DNA of 64,000 nt from Nostoc sp. PCC 7107 (GCF_000316625.1 NC_019676.1:2326501-2390500); one strand, 5' to 3'; positions 8,536-18,087 are shown, counted from the first letter of the stretch. The notes: generated by a model not told the origin, from the letters alone. Made by a program: numbers and translations.

Positions 8536-9996
8536 TTAATTGATGGCTACCTGCATAACTTCTATGCTTTCAGCATTCAGCAATTTTTGATTAATCATTT
8601 TTAAAACTTTAGCCTCCTCTGGCGTAATTACTCCATCTAAATTAGCTATTTTTTGACATTGCGCTAAAAGAGGTATAGCAAAATCACTATTAATTTGCTC
8701 AAGGAGCGTTTCTAAAGATGGTGGCGATTTTATGTGAGATGCAATTCCATCTATGGACGCAGGGCTAAGATTAGCTGCTTGTAATTCTGGTAAAATATCT
8801 TCCCAAGATTTACCAGGATTGCCTGCTAAGACAATGTGAACCAAGATTTGATCCATAATTTGTTCTTGAGAAATGGCAGCTTCAAGATATTTTTCACTTT
8901 GTGCCTGAGCAGTTATTAGAGTAGCCTCAAAAGTTAGCGGATTTTGCTTTGCTTCATAAAACTGACAAGCTGCATAACCAAGTGCATAAATCATTACTGC
9001 ATTAGAACTAGCAGCAATGACTGCTCCCGCCACTGGCAGATTTCTCAATAAACCCAAACCTGCTTTAATGGCTGTTTTTCCACCTAAACCTAAACCAAAA
9101 ATTGCTACTGCTTCCCCTTTACGCTCTGAGTCTTTTAAATCCATACCATAGGCAGCAGCGATTTGATAAACTAACTCTACAGATAAGGCCGCAGTAGCAG
9201 CCCAATCAACTACAAACATTGCTGCTGCTTGTCCTGGCGCAAGGCTACTAACAAGACCACTTCCTCCTGCCATAACAGCTTTTTCTAACATGAGGTGATG
9301 GGAAATCTGGGCTGGTTTCTCATTAGGGCGTTCTTGTTGTAATTTTCTCACAGCAGCCTCGGCTTTAACTACATCAACCTGTTCAATTAAAGGATTCAGC
9401 CAATCGTAATTTAAAGATTTTATTGCTGCCTGTAATTGGGGATTATTCCCAACAATTACTATTGCTTGCCCTGCTATTTGGGTTGCTTGCAAAGCTGCGC
9501 CACCAATTGCCCCGCCAATACCTACAGCAGCACCCGCAACGACTTGCCCTGCTTGAACAGCAGCATTTCCCACTGCTCCAGCTGTTCCTGCTACGGCTCC
9601 AAAGAGCGACCCGAAAAAAGATGGTTGTGATACTGCTAATTCACTATTAGCTGTTGTTTGAGTAATTGCCGATGAAGTTTGAATATTTGCTTTAATTACT
9701 GATAAATCTAACTCAAATTCTTGTTGCCAATCGGGGAAATCTTCTCCTGTTTCTAGCCCATATATTTTGACTTTTTTAACTGATTCAATTACCAAATTTG
9801 TCAATTCTTTCTGAATTACTGGAACTAATAAATTTTGTTCTGGAACTTTGGCTGATTCCAACATTACTTGTAAGTAATCTTGTTTAATATTAGTTTTTGC
9901 TGTGATATTAGGTAAATTTAACCATTGCATTAATAATGTATTAATCGCATTGGTATCACCCTGTTTAGCCAGTTCCAAAATATTTAGCTGTGTCAT
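8536..9996 (-). CDS. Glycine-zipper / DUF697-like protein with TerB-like tail
   Basis: A 486-residue protein of unknown function. The first 120 residues look helical and soluble. Residues about 125-190 form a Gly/Ala-rich zipper (for example AAVGIGGAIGGAALQATQIA) that could insert into or associate with membrane. The middle (about 230-370) resembles the DUF697/EcsC-like region, with AAMFVVDWAATAALSVELVY, GEAVAIFGLGLGGKTAIK and LPVAGAVIAASSNAVMIYAL. The C-terminus has a TerB-like hint (ANLDGVITPEEAKVL). The start chosen is the internal ATG giving MTQLNILELAKQG; the frame is open 45 bases further. It is divergent from the DUF2993-like gene at 10186. Confidence 0.65.
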   Translation of the reverse strand: MTQLNILELAKQGDTNAINTLLMQWLNLPNITAKTNIKQDYLQVMLESAKVPEQNLLVPVIQKELTNLVIESVKKVKIYGLETGEDFPDWQQEFELDLSVIKANIQTSSAITQTTANSELAVSQPSFFGSLFGAVAGTAGAVGNAAVQAGQVVAGAAVGIGGAIGGAALQATQIAGQAIVIVGNNPQLQAAIKSLNYDWLNPLIEQVDVVKAEAAVRKLQQERPNEKPAQISHHLMLEKAVMAGGSGLVSSLAPGQAAAMFVVDWAATAALSVELVYQIAAAYGMDLKDSERKGEAVAIFGLGLGGKTAIKAGLGLLRNLPVAGAVIAASSNAVMIYALGYAACQFYEAKQNPLTFEATLITAQAQSEKYLEAAISQEQIMDQILVHIVLAGNPGKSWEDILPELQAANLSPASIDGIASHIKSPPSLETLLEQINSDFAIPLLAQCQKIANLDGVITPEEAKVLKMINQKLLNAESIEVMQVAIN

Positions 9997-10185
9997 AATT
10001 AGGTGGGAATACTGTACTTGGTTAAGTATTCCCATAAGCAAATTGTATGTAACATATATGACATCTGTCTATTAAATATCAGTCATTCCAAGTCAGCTTA
10101 TCAGTACAATCAATCTGTAGAGACTTGCTGTATCGTTCACATTTTGTTACAAAAGTACAAAGAACTTCTAGAGACCCATAACCAA

Positions 10186-10986
10186 ATGTTCGGCGGACTA
10201 ACTGGTTTACAAGATCCTAAAGGCACTGACTGGGGTGAGCGAATGCTCAACACAGTTGCCAGCCAAACGATTCGCCATTTGTTTACACAAAGCGAGTCAG
10301 TAGAAGTCTTTGTACGCTGCTATCCCTCCAGCAAGTTGTTGCAAGGCAGCATTGATAGTTTCAAAATGAGTGGTCGCGGCTTAGTCATCCGCAGAGATTT
10401 TGCAGTAGAGGAGATGACTTTTGAAACGGATGCAGTAGCAATAGACTTTAGCGCGGTATTAAGTGGCAAATTGAGCCTCAAGCAACCTACCCAGGCGATC
10501 GCTCAAGTAGTATTATCCGAAGCAGGCATTAACCAAGCCTTCAAGGCAGAACTGGTTAAAAAGCGCCTAGTGAACCTTGATATACCTGCCTTAACAGAAT
10601 TATCTGGTGGTAAGCCAGTTTCCTTTCCTGAAATTCAAGTAAAACTATTGCCAGAAAATCGCCTACAGATTTTCGCAAAAGCTGATTTAGATAAAGAGGA
10701 ACTCGTACCAGTCAATATGACAGTCTCCATCGCTGTAGAACGGCGGCGGCGGATTTCTTTTAAGAACCCCCAAATAGACCTTGAGCAAGTACCAGAAGCG
10801 CAACAAGAAGCTTCCCAAACCCTGAGCATAGTACTAGCAGAGATTTTAGATAATATGGTCGATTTAGACCGTTTTGACCTTGATGGAGTCAAAATGCGAC
10901 TCAACCGCTTAGAAACTGAAGGGCAAAAATTAATTTTCAGTGGATATGCGGAGATTGAGCGTATTCCTCGTAGCAGTGGGACTTAA
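10186..10986 (+). CDS. DUF2993-family (LmeA-like) protein
   Basis: A 266-residue protein resembling the DUF2993/LmeA family, a tubular-lipid-binding-like fold known from actinobacteria (LmeA, mannan/phospholipid binding) and common in cyanobacteria. Visible features are the early VEVFVRCYPSSKLLQGSID strand pair, then GLVIRRDFAVEEMTFETDAVAIDFSAVLSGK, ALTQ-style amphipathic repeats, and a closing EIERIPRSSGT. The chosen start is the ATG at 10186 (MFGGLTGLQDP); the frame is open to 10003 but that extension is not family-like. No signal peptide is obvious. It is divergent from the DUF697-like gene. The physiological role in cyanobacteria is unknown. Confidence 0.75.
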   Translation: MFGGLTGLQDPKGTDWGERMLNTVASQTIRHLFTQSESVEVFVRCYPSSKLLQGSIDSFKMSGRGLVIRRDFAVEEMTFETDAVAIDFSAVLSGKLSLKQPTQAIAQVVLSEAGINQAFKAELVKKRLVNLDIPALTELSGGKPVSFPEIQVKLLPENRLQIFAKADLDKEELVPVNMTVSIAVERRRRISFKNPQIDLEQVPEAQQEASQTLSIVLAEILDNMVDLDRFDLDGVKMRLNRLETEGQKLIFSGYAEIERIPRSSGT

Positions 10987-11087
10987 GTATAAAATTTTCT
11001 AACTGACGTTTTATAGCAGACATTTATTGCAATTAAAGTCAGTCGAGCAAAACTTTTATTTACGTCTATGCGCGAGATAAAAAAATA

Positions 11088-11183
11088 GGCGTTGCATAAA
11101 TGCGGGATGAAATCATAAAATTCTACTTTTCAAACTCTTGCTCTTTGCGTGAGACAAAAATCATCCCCTCAATCAACAACGCC
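11088..11183. repeat. MITE-like palindromic element, copy 1
   Basis: A 96-bp non-coding element with imperfect inverted ends: GGCGTTGCATAAATGCGGGA at the left and TCATCCC...CAACAACGCC at the right. It is bordered on both sides by AAAAAATA (11080-11087 and 11184-11191), consistent with an 8-bp target duplication, although this is low-complexity sequence. A related copy lies at 45190-45300. It sits just downstream of the histidine kinase stop codon. Confidence 0.6.
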
Positions 11184-11198
11184 AAAAAATATTTATAA

Positions 11199-12647
11199 CT
11201 AATTTTTCCTCAGTTCCAAATTTTGCTGATGGCTGACTTCTAAAGGTAAGAATATAGTTAATACCTCGCCATATTGAGGACGTTGGCGGACAATTAGCTT
11301 ACCGCCAATTGCTTGGAACAGGTGTTTAGTTGCATTTAAATTCAAACTAATCGTTCCTGTTTCTGGTTGAAACATTAACAATTGACCCAGAGCTTTACGA
11401 ATGGGTGGTGTGACAAATGTCTCTGCTGCATCTGTGTCTTGACACTGAAGTTGCGGCGATAACTGTAGCTTGAGTTGATCCCCCGCCGGGATAACCTGCA
11501 CTTGAATATGGCTACCAGCAGGCAAGCTGCGGGTAAAATTCTCCATCAAACCCGTGAGAACCCGATCTAACATTGTCGGATTACTGACAACTGTGGGAAG
11601 TTGTTGCGGTACTACAACTTCTAAGGTGAGGTTACGCCGAGTTGCTGCTTGTTGCCAACGAGGAATGCTCTGTTGCAGAACTTGATTGAGAGACATGGGT
11701 GTGAGATGAGTATTAGTAGCTTTCGTTGCAGCACAAGTTTCTAGTTCTGCTGCTTTGAATAGCAACTCCATCCGGTCAATTTGCTCAGTACACTCATGAT
11801 CAATAATTTTTAAGCGATCGCTCACACCAGTAGGTAAGTCTCGTCGCTTGAGTAGTAAGCGAGTCATGGTGCGAATAGTTGTTAAAGGCGTGCGAACCTC
11901 ATGAGCAAAAGCTTGGAGCAATTCTACATCGGGGACTGGATGTGGAGAATTAGGGATTGGGGGTTGGGGATGAGGTATACTTGTTGCCGTTTCCCAGTCT
12001 TTACTGACTTCTGGTTCTGGAAATTCCTGAAGTAACAACTGGCTAAACTGCATAGCAATGCGATAATCTGGCGCTACAGGCAAATACTGCTGAACTAAAG
12101 CATCGAGTTCCGCGCAAAAATCGGGATTAGTCAGCATTACCCGCGCTCCTATGGCTCGCCATGCTTGCTGAACTATCTCTGGTTCAAAGGAAAATGAAAA
12201 TACTTTGTTGCCATTCTTACGTTCTGCTAAAACCAGCACTAATCTGAACTTATCTGTAAATACTAAGCAAAATTGCTCTGCTACTAGAGGATCAGCAGGG
12301 AGTAAGGGAAGGACTGCTTCTTGAAGGGAATGTTCTTCAACAACTGTCGCTGTTGTGGGCATTTGAAACGGCATTAAAGCCAAGGGGTTAAATGGCTTGG
12401 CGGTGAAAGTAACCGTCTGTAAGTTTTGAGTTAATGCTGGTTGACTAAATAAGGGTGCTGGTGCAGCTAAGACTAATGCTGGTGCAGCCGTAGGAGAGTT
12501 GATTGCTAATGTGTCGATTAATAAATGTTCTGTGGCTGCTAAACTCATGCGCCACTGTCGCTCTGCCTTGGCTGGTGAACATTCAGCTATAGTTGATTGA
12601 CTTTCGGCTAAAACTTCACTCAAACTTGGCAAGATCCATTCGTACAC
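11199..12647 (-). CDS. Sensor histidine kinase with degenerate ATPase domain
   Basis: A 482-residue protein. Residues about 1-235 are unrecognised, Ala/Gln/Pro-rich and without a transmembrane segment. A HisKA dimerisation domain follows, with the H-box QAFAHEVRTPLTTIRTMTRL near residue 250. The region after it should hold the HATPase domain, but only a weak N-box-like element is seen (LTGLMENFTRS), the DxGxG G1 box is absent, and a G2-like ending (IGGKLIVRQRPQYGEVLTIF) remains. It may therefore bind ATP poorly or act as a phosphotransfer or regulatory partner. The start is a GTG preceded by AAGGGG. No response regulator gene is adjacent. Confidence 0.75.
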   Translation of the reverse strand: MYEWILPSLSEVLAESQSTIAECSPAKAERQWRMSLAATEHLLIDTLAINSPTAAPALVLAAPAPLFSQPALTQNLQTVTFTAKPFNPLALMPFQMPTTATVVEEHSLQEAVLPLLPADPLVAEQFCLVFTDKFRLVLVLAERKNGNKVFSFSFEPEIVQQAWRAIGARVMLTNPDFCAELDALVQQYLPVAPDYRIAMQFSQLLLQEFPEPEVSKDWETATSIPHPQPPIPNSPHPVPDVELLQAFAHEVRTPLTTIRTMTRLLLKRRDLPTGVSDRLKIIDHECTEQIDRMELLFKAAELETCAATKATNTHLTPMSLNQVLQQSIPRWQQAATRRNLTLEVVVPQQLPTVVSNPTMLDRVLTGLMENFTRSLPAGSHIQVQVIPAGDQLKLQLSPQLQCQDTDAAETFVTPPIRKALGQLLMFQPETGTISLNLNATKHLFQAIGGKLIVRQRPQYGEVLTIFLPLEVSHQQNLELRKN

Positions 12648-13010
12648 AGGTTTTCACCCCTTGTTGCAGAGCGATTAATAAAGTAAAAAAGTAATATTGC
12701 ACTACTACTTTAGAGGTTATAGTTATTTTTGTACGAGCAACAGTAGTATAACCGAACAAGATAAGGGCAATTTCCCCGTCATCTGGGAAAATTTCACAGT
12801 TGATAGTTAAATGTAGGCGATCGCACCTTATAGAAATTACTCAAGCAAAAGTTAGTTGTATCACTTCATTTGAATCCTAAATCTTGGATATCAATCACAT
12901 TGCGATCGCGGTTTAGCAGCAGAAGATATTGGTATATGAATATGGGGAATCAGGGTGTTGGTATTCAAAACCCTTATTTCCACTATCAAAAACTAATCTT
13001 TTGGCGTAAG
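12648..13010. other. Spacer between the histidine kinase and acetyltransferase genes
   Basis: About 360 bases, AT-rich, with two HIP1-type sites (near 12818 and 12902). No gene, strong hairpin or recognisable regulator site is seen. Confidence 0.4.
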
Positions 13011-13589
13011 TTATGACTGATTGGCTGAATTTTTCAATCTCGCATACTGTGGTTTACAAGGGCTTCCCCAACAAACCTGTCCAGAAGGCATATTGGCAAA
13101 TACAGTACTTCGAGCGCCAATAACAGCATTTGCACCAATTTCAACGCCGGGGCCAACAAAGCAATCTGTTGTTACCCATACCCCATTATGAATAGTAATT
13201 GGCGCTGTTTTTAACCTAAAAGTCGGGTCTTGGATGTCGTGGCTACCAGTACACAAGTAAGTTTTTTGGGAAATTACACAATGTTCACCAATGTTAATCT
13301 CATCCAAGCTGTATAGAACTACATCATCACCAATCCAACTGTAGTCACCGATGGTAATTTTCCAAGGATAAGTGCAGCGAACAGTAGGTCTAATCAACAC
13401 ACCTTGACCAATACGCGCACCGAAAAGTCTGAGTAAGGAACAACGCAGACTATTCAAAGGATGGGGCGTTAAGGGAAAAGCGATCGCCTGGACAAACCAC
13501 CATAACAAAACATACCAGCCTGGACGACCACGGTCAAACCCGGATTGGTCATATTTGCGTAAGTCTACGAAAGATTGGTCATTAGTCAT
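13011..13589 (-). CDS. hpsU: WcaF-like polysaccharide O-acetyltransferase (HpsU-like)
   Basis: A 192-residue left-handed beta-helix (hexapeptide repeat) acetyltransferase of the WcaF/colanic-acid type, which acetylates a sugar of an extracellular polysaccharide with acetyl-CoA. The repeats occupy roughly residues 60-170: IGQGVLIRPTVRCTYPWKIT, IGDYSWIGDDVVL, IGEHCVISQKTYLCTG with the catalytic-type histidine in GSHDI, then VGPGVEIGANAVIGARSTVF. The N-terminal FDRGRPGWYVLLWW segment is characteristic of the cyanobacterial group that I recall being named HpsU, after hormogonium polysaccharide; the symbol is by family resemblance. It lies downstream of two glycosyltransferases on the same strand, which supports a polysaccharide role. 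Confidence 0.8.
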   Translation of the reverse strand: MTNDQSFVDLRKYDQSGFDRGRPGWYVLLWWFVQAIAFPLTPHPLNSLRCSLLRLFGARIGQGVLIRPTVRCTYPWKITIGDYSWIGDDVVLYSLDEINIGEHCVISQKTYLCTGSHDIQDPTFRLKTAPITIHNGVWVTTDCFVGPGVEIGANAVIGARSTVFANMPSGQVCWGSPCKPQYARLKNSANQS

Positions 13590-13610
13590 TTGTCAATAAT
13601 CAATAAAGAA

Positions 13611-13650
13611 TAGGGACTGGGTAGCAACATTTCACAATACCCAGCCCCTA
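13611..13650 (-). terminator. Hairpin between glycosyltransferase and acetyltransferase genes
   Basis: TAGGGACTGGGTA (13611-13623) pairs with TACCCAGCCCCTA (13638-13650) with one mismatch, around a 14-base loop. It may attenuate transcription between the two genes. Confidence 0.45.
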
Positions 13651-13748
13651 GTATTTAATATCTGTAAATAAAGTACCCATGATCAATTGCTCTCAAGCTC
13701 ACTATATGGGTTTCTTTATTTCAGACCGCGTACTTCATACTATTTGTA

Positions 13749-14690
13749 CTAAACTGCTGTTTGTTCAATTTTTTGGGGTAGAGGTGGTGGTGTGGGTTTC
13801 GCTGTATTTGCTGTATTTAATTTACCGCCACAGTTGCGTAACTCATAAAGTTTCACGCCAATTTGATATTCATATTGACTCAAAAGCCGCCCATAGATAT
13901 ATCCGGCTTTGCCATCTAAGAAACCACGCTGAATAATGTAGAACAAAATAAAGCGCAAAACTGGCTTAAAAGGTAAATGTACCCAGACTCTTTTCAAAAA
14001 GCGCTTACGTTGAACCGCATCGCCGAATAAGTCAGCGCCAATTGTGCCTTGTTCATCTTGACCACTGAGAAGATTGTAATAAACACGGGCTTCCCAATTG
14101 GAGTAGCGATTGTGTCTTTCTAGCCAGTGGAACAAATCGCGGAAGTCCTCATGGAGCATATCATTTTTCAGATAGCCCACTTTACCTTGCAAGATAACGT
14201 GTTCGTGAACTTCATTATCCCCTGTGTTAGGGATATCTTCAGTATTGAGGTTTTCGTAACGACCAATTTTGTGCTTAAACAGGCGCAAATTCCAATCGGG
14301 ATATTTACCACCATGACGAATCCATTTCCCTAAGAAAAATACCCGACGGTTGAGATAGTAACCGTTAAATTCTGCATTTTGAATTGCTTGAGCAATTTCA
14401 TCCCATAATTCAGGAGTAATCCGTTCATCACAATCGACAATTAGTACCCATTCATTACGGAAAGGTAAGTTATCTAGAGACCAATTTTTCTTTTTTGGCC
14501 AGCGTCCATTAAAGTGAAACTGTACAACATTTGCACCATAGTTGTTAGCAATTTCAATGCTTTTATCAGTACTTTGAGAATCTACAATAAAGATTTCATC
14601 TGCTCTTTGCAGGCTAGTCAAACAAGCTGGCAAATTAGCTTCTTCATTTTTGGCAGGAATTAATACCGAGACTGGAATTTTAGACGACAT
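13749..14690 (-). CDS. Family 2 glycosyltransferase (WaaE/KdtX-like)
   Basis: A 313-residue GT2 enzyme with a GT-A fold. It starts PVSVLIPAKNEEANLPACL (the N-terminal nucleotide-binding strand), then ADEIFIVDSQSTDKSIEIA and the DxD-like VLIVDCDERITPELW near residue 95. The HVILQGKVGYLKNDMLHEDF segment near 175 and the C-terminal LRFILFYIIQRGFLDGKAGY are typical of the WaaE/KdtX-like subgroup of inner-core or capsule glucosyltransferases. It lies 20 bases downstream of another GT2 gene on the same strand, so the two are probably one operon. The sugar donor and acceptor cannot be deduced. The last 25 residues are Thr/Pro-rich and variable. Confidence 0.85.
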   Translation of the reverse strand: MSSKIPVSVLIPAKNEEANLPACLTSLQRADEIFIVDSQSTDKSIEIANNYGANVVQFHFNGRWPKKKNWSLDNLPFRNEWVLIVDCDERITPELWDEIAQAIQNAEFNGYYLNRRVFFLGKWIRHGGKYPDWNLRLFKHKIGRYENLNTEDIPNTGDNEVHEHVILQGKVGYLKNDMLHEDFRDLFHWLERHNRYSNWEARVYYNLLSGQDEQGTIGADLFGDAVQRKRFLKRVWVHLPFKPVLRFILFYIIQRGFLDGKAGYIYGRLLSQYEYQIGVKLYELRNCGGKLNTANTAKPTPPPLPQKIEQTAV

Positions 14691-14709
14691 ATATGTATGT
14701 TGTTATTTG

Positions 14710-15642
14710 TTATTTTTTATGGGATGTAGAAAGCAGACCCTGAATAGCAGCATTTAAATAACCTATTTGACAATATGTATACACAAGTCTATCGAAGCGT
14801 TCTGCTGGGTCATAAAAATACTGTAATGACTTATATAAACCTCGGATCAAGCGCTCACCACCGCGCAGTAACTGACCGATACCTGTTTTGCCTGCAAGTT
14901 GTTCTCGGTAGCACTCACTAATTCCTTGCCACCAGCCGCGGTTTAAAAACCAAGCGCGATTCAGGCGTTCGGGTGCAACGTTATGAGCAACTAAAGCTTC
15001 GGGAAGATAGGCAACTTGCCAGCCATTTTGAAGTGCAAATTCTGTCATTTGCAGTTCTTCATTAGATAACAAGTTTTTTCCCACTCGACCGAGATGGGGA
15101 TCAAAACCACCAATTTCTGCAAGGAAGCTACGTCGGATCGAATAATTCAAGCCTCTGGGGGTTAAACCAGGCTGCTCGATATAAACTATTTTTTCACCTA
15201 GGTCGTAAGCTCCCAAATTGCCTGCTAACCCAGAAGATAGCCATTTTGGTGGTTGGATACTTGGTGGCCATAAAAGCGTGACTTTGCCACCTGCGATCGC
15301 TAGTTTTGGGTTGCTTTGATATGCAGAGTACAATACTTGCAACCAGCAGTTGCTGGCTACGGCATCATCATCTAAATAAGCGAGAATTTCTGCACTAGCT
15401 GCTTTAGCACCAGTATTACGGGCAACAGATAACCCGGTGGTGGGTTCAAAGATATACTTTAAACGGGGATTGCAGGCTCTTTGTTCTACAACTTCACGGG
15501 TGCGATCGCTGGAATTATTATCTACCACTATCACCTCAAAGTCAGCGGCAAAATCCTGTGCCAACAGGCTATCAATCGCCGCACCTAAATAGGTATCTCG
15601 ATTGTGAGTACAGATAATGGCAGAAAGTTGGATGTCTGGCAT
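14710..15642 (-). CDS. Family 2 glycosyltransferase
   Basis: A 310-residue GT2 enzyme, likely cytoplasmic or membrane-associated. The GT-A landmarks are clear: LSAIICTHNRDTYLGAAIDS, FEVIVVDNNSSDRTREVV, GLSVARNTGAKAASAEILAY and the metal-binding LDDDAVASNCW near residue 95. A later NEELQMTEFALQNGWQVAYL region carries the ED-like catalytic element. It heads a three-gene minus-strand cluster with the next GT2 and the HpsU-like acetyltransferase, suggesting assembly of an exported polysaccharide. A role in a hormogonium-type glycan is plausible in a Nostoc-like organism but is inference only. Donor and linkage are unknown. Confidence 0.85.
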   Translation of the reverse strand: MPDIQLSAIICTHNRDTYLGAAIDSLLAQDFAADFEVIVVDNNSSDRTREVVEQRACNPRLKYIFEPTTGLSVARNTGAKAASAEILAYLDDDAVASNCWLQVLYSAYQSNPKLAIAGGKVTLLWPPSIQPPKWLSSGLAGNLGAYDLGEKIVYIEQPGLTPRGLNYSIRRSFLAEIGGFDPHLGRVGKNLLSNEELQMTEFALQNGWQVAYLPEALVAHNVAPERLNRAWFLNRGWWQGISECYREQLAGKTGIGQLLRGGERLIRGLYKSLQYFYDPAERFDRLVYTYCQIGYLNAAIQGLLSTSHKK

Positions 15643-15776
15643 AGGATTAAATTTAAGTTTTTACCCTTGGATTTTAGATTACAGTCTTCCATCCAAAGGT
15701 CGCCTGCTCTGTGCTAATCTATAACAAAAAATTCCCACCCACCAACCGCGTTTATTCGGAAATCGTCTTTAATTCT

Positions 15777-16589
15777 TCAAACTTGTTGAATATGGCTGTG
15801 TAAAACTACGAGAGTTTCTGCTAATTGACTCAGGCGTGTTTCTAGATGTTGTTTGCGGGCTAACAGCTGGCGTAATTTTTGATGACGAGCGATCGCCATA
15901 CTCACTGTTGGTACCTGATCTGGTGGACATGGCCGTGACCAAACTTTACCTGAACCATCTAAGCCACACAGACGATATCCTGTCCGCGCAAATTGATAAG
16001 CGTCTTTACCCCCAGTTGTGCAAAGTTCTTCTACATAATTCATCAGCTGGTCAACTTCTGCGTGGCGCAGTGTAGCAGTTCCTGGTTGTTCTGGTTCTTT
16101 AGGATTGGATTCTAACCAACCATTGACGATTGGCCCTTCTAAGTAAAGGTCTTGGATTTGTTGCAAAATAGTTTGGAGTTCTTGCTGCCAACCAGCCACA
16201 TGAATTTGAATTTCTTGCAACAAATTCATTGCTAAGGCTGGATTTGCTCCGTGACGATGGTTGCTAAAGCTAGGAGTTTTAAACTTGGGTAGGCTAGGTG
16301 TTTTACCACCAGTCTCTTGTGCGGTAAATGTGTCTACAGAATGATGTTCGGAAAATAAATGCTGTTCAAAATTGCTCTCATTTTGAGAGTGCATCTCTAC
16401 GTTGTCTGTTGGTTCTGGTGTGATGTTCTCATCATCTGATATATCTATATCTGGGGTAGCGGCTTTGGCAGAAACACTAATTCTAAAAGATACTGGATGC
16501 TTTGGCGAATCAGGCGCTTCGACAGTTGCATTGTCTCGATTGCCTAGATCGTGTAGAGTTGCCTCAATACGTTTTAGCCCTGTTTTCAT
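15777..16589 (-). CDS. Conserved protein of unknown function
   Basis: A 270-residue protein I do not recognise. It starts MKTGLKRIEATLHDLGNRDN. Residues about 20-120 are acidic, low-complexity and probably disordered. The C-terminal half is folded-looking, with a segment WLESNPKEPEQPGTATLRHA, then the Cys-containing YRLCGLDGSGKVWSRPCPPD and a final Gln/Leu/Arg-rich helical stretch (about 235-270) likely to be a coiled coil. The start at 16589 is preferred because GAGGA stands 8 bases upstream; a GTG at 16637 would add 16 residues but has no such signal. It diverges from cobU, with about 180 bases between. Confidence 0.55.
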   Translation of the reverse strand: MKTGLKRIEATLHDLGNRDNATVEAPDSPKHPVSFRISVSAKAATPDIDISDDENITPEPTDNVEMHSQNESNFEQHLFSEHHSVDTFTAQETGGKTPSLPKFKTPSFSNHRHGANPALAMNLLQEIQIHVAGWQQELQTILQQIQDLYLEGPIVNGWLESNPKEPEQPGTATLRHAEVDQLMNYVEELCTTGGKDAYQFARTGYRLCGLDGSGKVWSRPCPPDQVPTVSMAIARHQKLRQLLARKQHLETRLSQLAETLVVLHSHIQQV

Positions 16590-16768
16590 AAAAATATCCT
16601 CTATGTTTGCTGCCCTCTGTGGTGTTTTAGTATCCACAAAGGTGTGTTGGGAGTTTTTGCTTTTGCCAATTTTGACACAAATTAATGCTGGTGCTAATTT
16701 TATCTTTTAAAAGATATTTGTAACAAACAAACTCAAAATCATCGTTTCAAGGTATTAGGAAATATTCA

Positions 16769-17326
16769 GTGGGTAAAGTTATTTTAATTACAGGTGCTGC
16801 TCGGTCGGGAAAAAGTGAGTGGGCAGAATACTTAGCAACGCAGTCAGGTAAACAAGTTATTTATGTCGCTACCGCCACTGAAAATCCTGCTGATGTAGAG
16901 TGGCAAAAACGCATTCAGGCACATCAACAACGCCGTCCCCAAAATTGGACAATCTTGGCAGTACCGATAGAACTATCAGCTACTTTAGCTGATGCTAAAC
17001 CTCGTAGTTGTTTGTTAGTTGATTCTTTAGGAACTTGGGTGACAAATCTTTTAGACCAAGATGAAATTAGTTGGCAAAAGACAATTGCCGAGTTTTTAGA
17101 CACAGTACAACTAGTAGCTGCCGATATGCTGTTTGTGGCGGAAGAAGTGGGTTGGGGTGTGGTTCCAGCTTATCCCATTGGCAGACTATTCCGCGATCGC
17201 CTGGGTTCTTTAGTACGTCAATTAGGTGCTATTTGTGACACTGTCTATCTGGTGACTGGTGGTCATGTGTTGAATCTAAGTGTCCTGGGTACACCACTAC
17301 CAAAAGCAATAGATGAGGAATTGTAA
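16769..17326 (+). CDS. cobU: Adenosylcobinamide kinase / adenosylcobinamide-phosphate guanylyltransferase
   Basis: A bifunctional late cobalamin-assembly enzyme: it phosphorylates adenosylcobinamide and then transfers GMP to give adenosylcobinamide-GDP for nucleotide-loop assembly. The 185 residues carry the N-terminal P-loop (LITGAARSGKSEWAE), the early ATENPADVEWQKRI with the HQQRRPQNW guanylylated-histidine region, LLVDSLGTWVTNLL (the Walker-B-like strand) and VAEEVGWGVVPAYPIGRLFRD. The C-terminal LGTPLPK is usual. A GTG start at 16769 gives exactly the family length. No other cobalamin gene is adjacent. Confidence 0.95.
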   Translation: MGKVILITGAARSGKSEWAEYLATQSGKQVIYVATATENPADVEWQKRIQAHQQRRPQNWTILAVPIELSATLADAKPRSCLLVDSLGTWVTNLLDQDEISWQKTIAEFLDTVQLVAADMLFVAEEVGWGVVPAYPIGRLFRDRLGSLVRQLGAICDTVYLVTGGHVLNLSVLGTPLPKAIDEEL

Positions 17327-17455
17327 CGGATAAATTTAAGAAAAATTAAGAGAACTTGATGATTATTTGGTCTGCCTATAAATAATCATATTTTTAATAG
17401 AAAATTAATAACATACACAAAGCAAGTCTCCTCATACCGAATGTACAATCATGGT

Positions 17456-17887
17456 ATGGCAAACACAGAAGATGTAAGAAAGTATCTCGCCTACTGGTTT
17501 CAGTTGGGTAAGAGAGTCGTAATCGGTCATGAGGCAACAAGCTTGTTGCCTCAGCCTGTATACAGAAGCGATCGCTATAGCCAGGAATTTGAAGAGTGTT
17601 GGCAGAAAACTATATCGTCAGAATCGGGCGATTGTTATCTAGAAGGCACTCACGAAACCATCGCAGAATTACTAACATCTGCATGGGAAATTCTGCCTTG
17701 TAGCCGTTGCAATATGCCTGTACCGATGAGAAATGTGGGAATGCCGGCAGAAAGTTGTCCATGCAATGATTTACCAGGTTGGCCGAATACTGATTTACCA
17801 GCACCACGTTCTGCTATTGATAACCAAGATAGACTAATAGGAATACGCGATCGCCTTTTAGAAAATCTTTCCACAAAAACTAAATAA
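17456..17887 (+). CDS. Conserved cyanobacterial hypothetical protein with Cys motifs
   Basis: A 143-residue protein not assigned to a known family. It begins MANTEDVRKYLAYWFQLGKR. The middle contains LPCSRCNMPVPMRNVG and ESCPCNDLPGWPN, giving a Cys pattern CxxC then CxC that could bind metal. The chosen start is the ATG at 17456; another ATG at 17441 would add five residues, and neither has a clear ribosome-binding site. It follows cobU at about 130 bases on the same strand. Function unknown. Confidence 0.6.
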   Translation: MANTEDVRKYLAYWFQLGKRVVIGHEATSLLPQPVYRSDRYSQEFEECWQKTISSESGDCYLEGTHETIAELLTSAWEILPCSRCNMPVPMRNVGMPAESCPCNDLPGWPNTDLPAPRSAIDNQDRLIGIRDRLLENLSTKTK

Positions 17888-18087
17888 ACTATGTTACACA
17901 ATTAATTTCCCAAAGCTTGTAACCGTGGTTGATCAGCAAAACTGCGGTATTTTTATACCAGCTTTTATGAAAAATTAAAAACCTTATACTTTAAATGTGC
18001 AATCTTGAAAGCAAAATTTTTTTGATAAACCATGTCACCATATAGAATAAAGCACCAAAATCAGCAATAGGGAAACGAAAAAACGCT

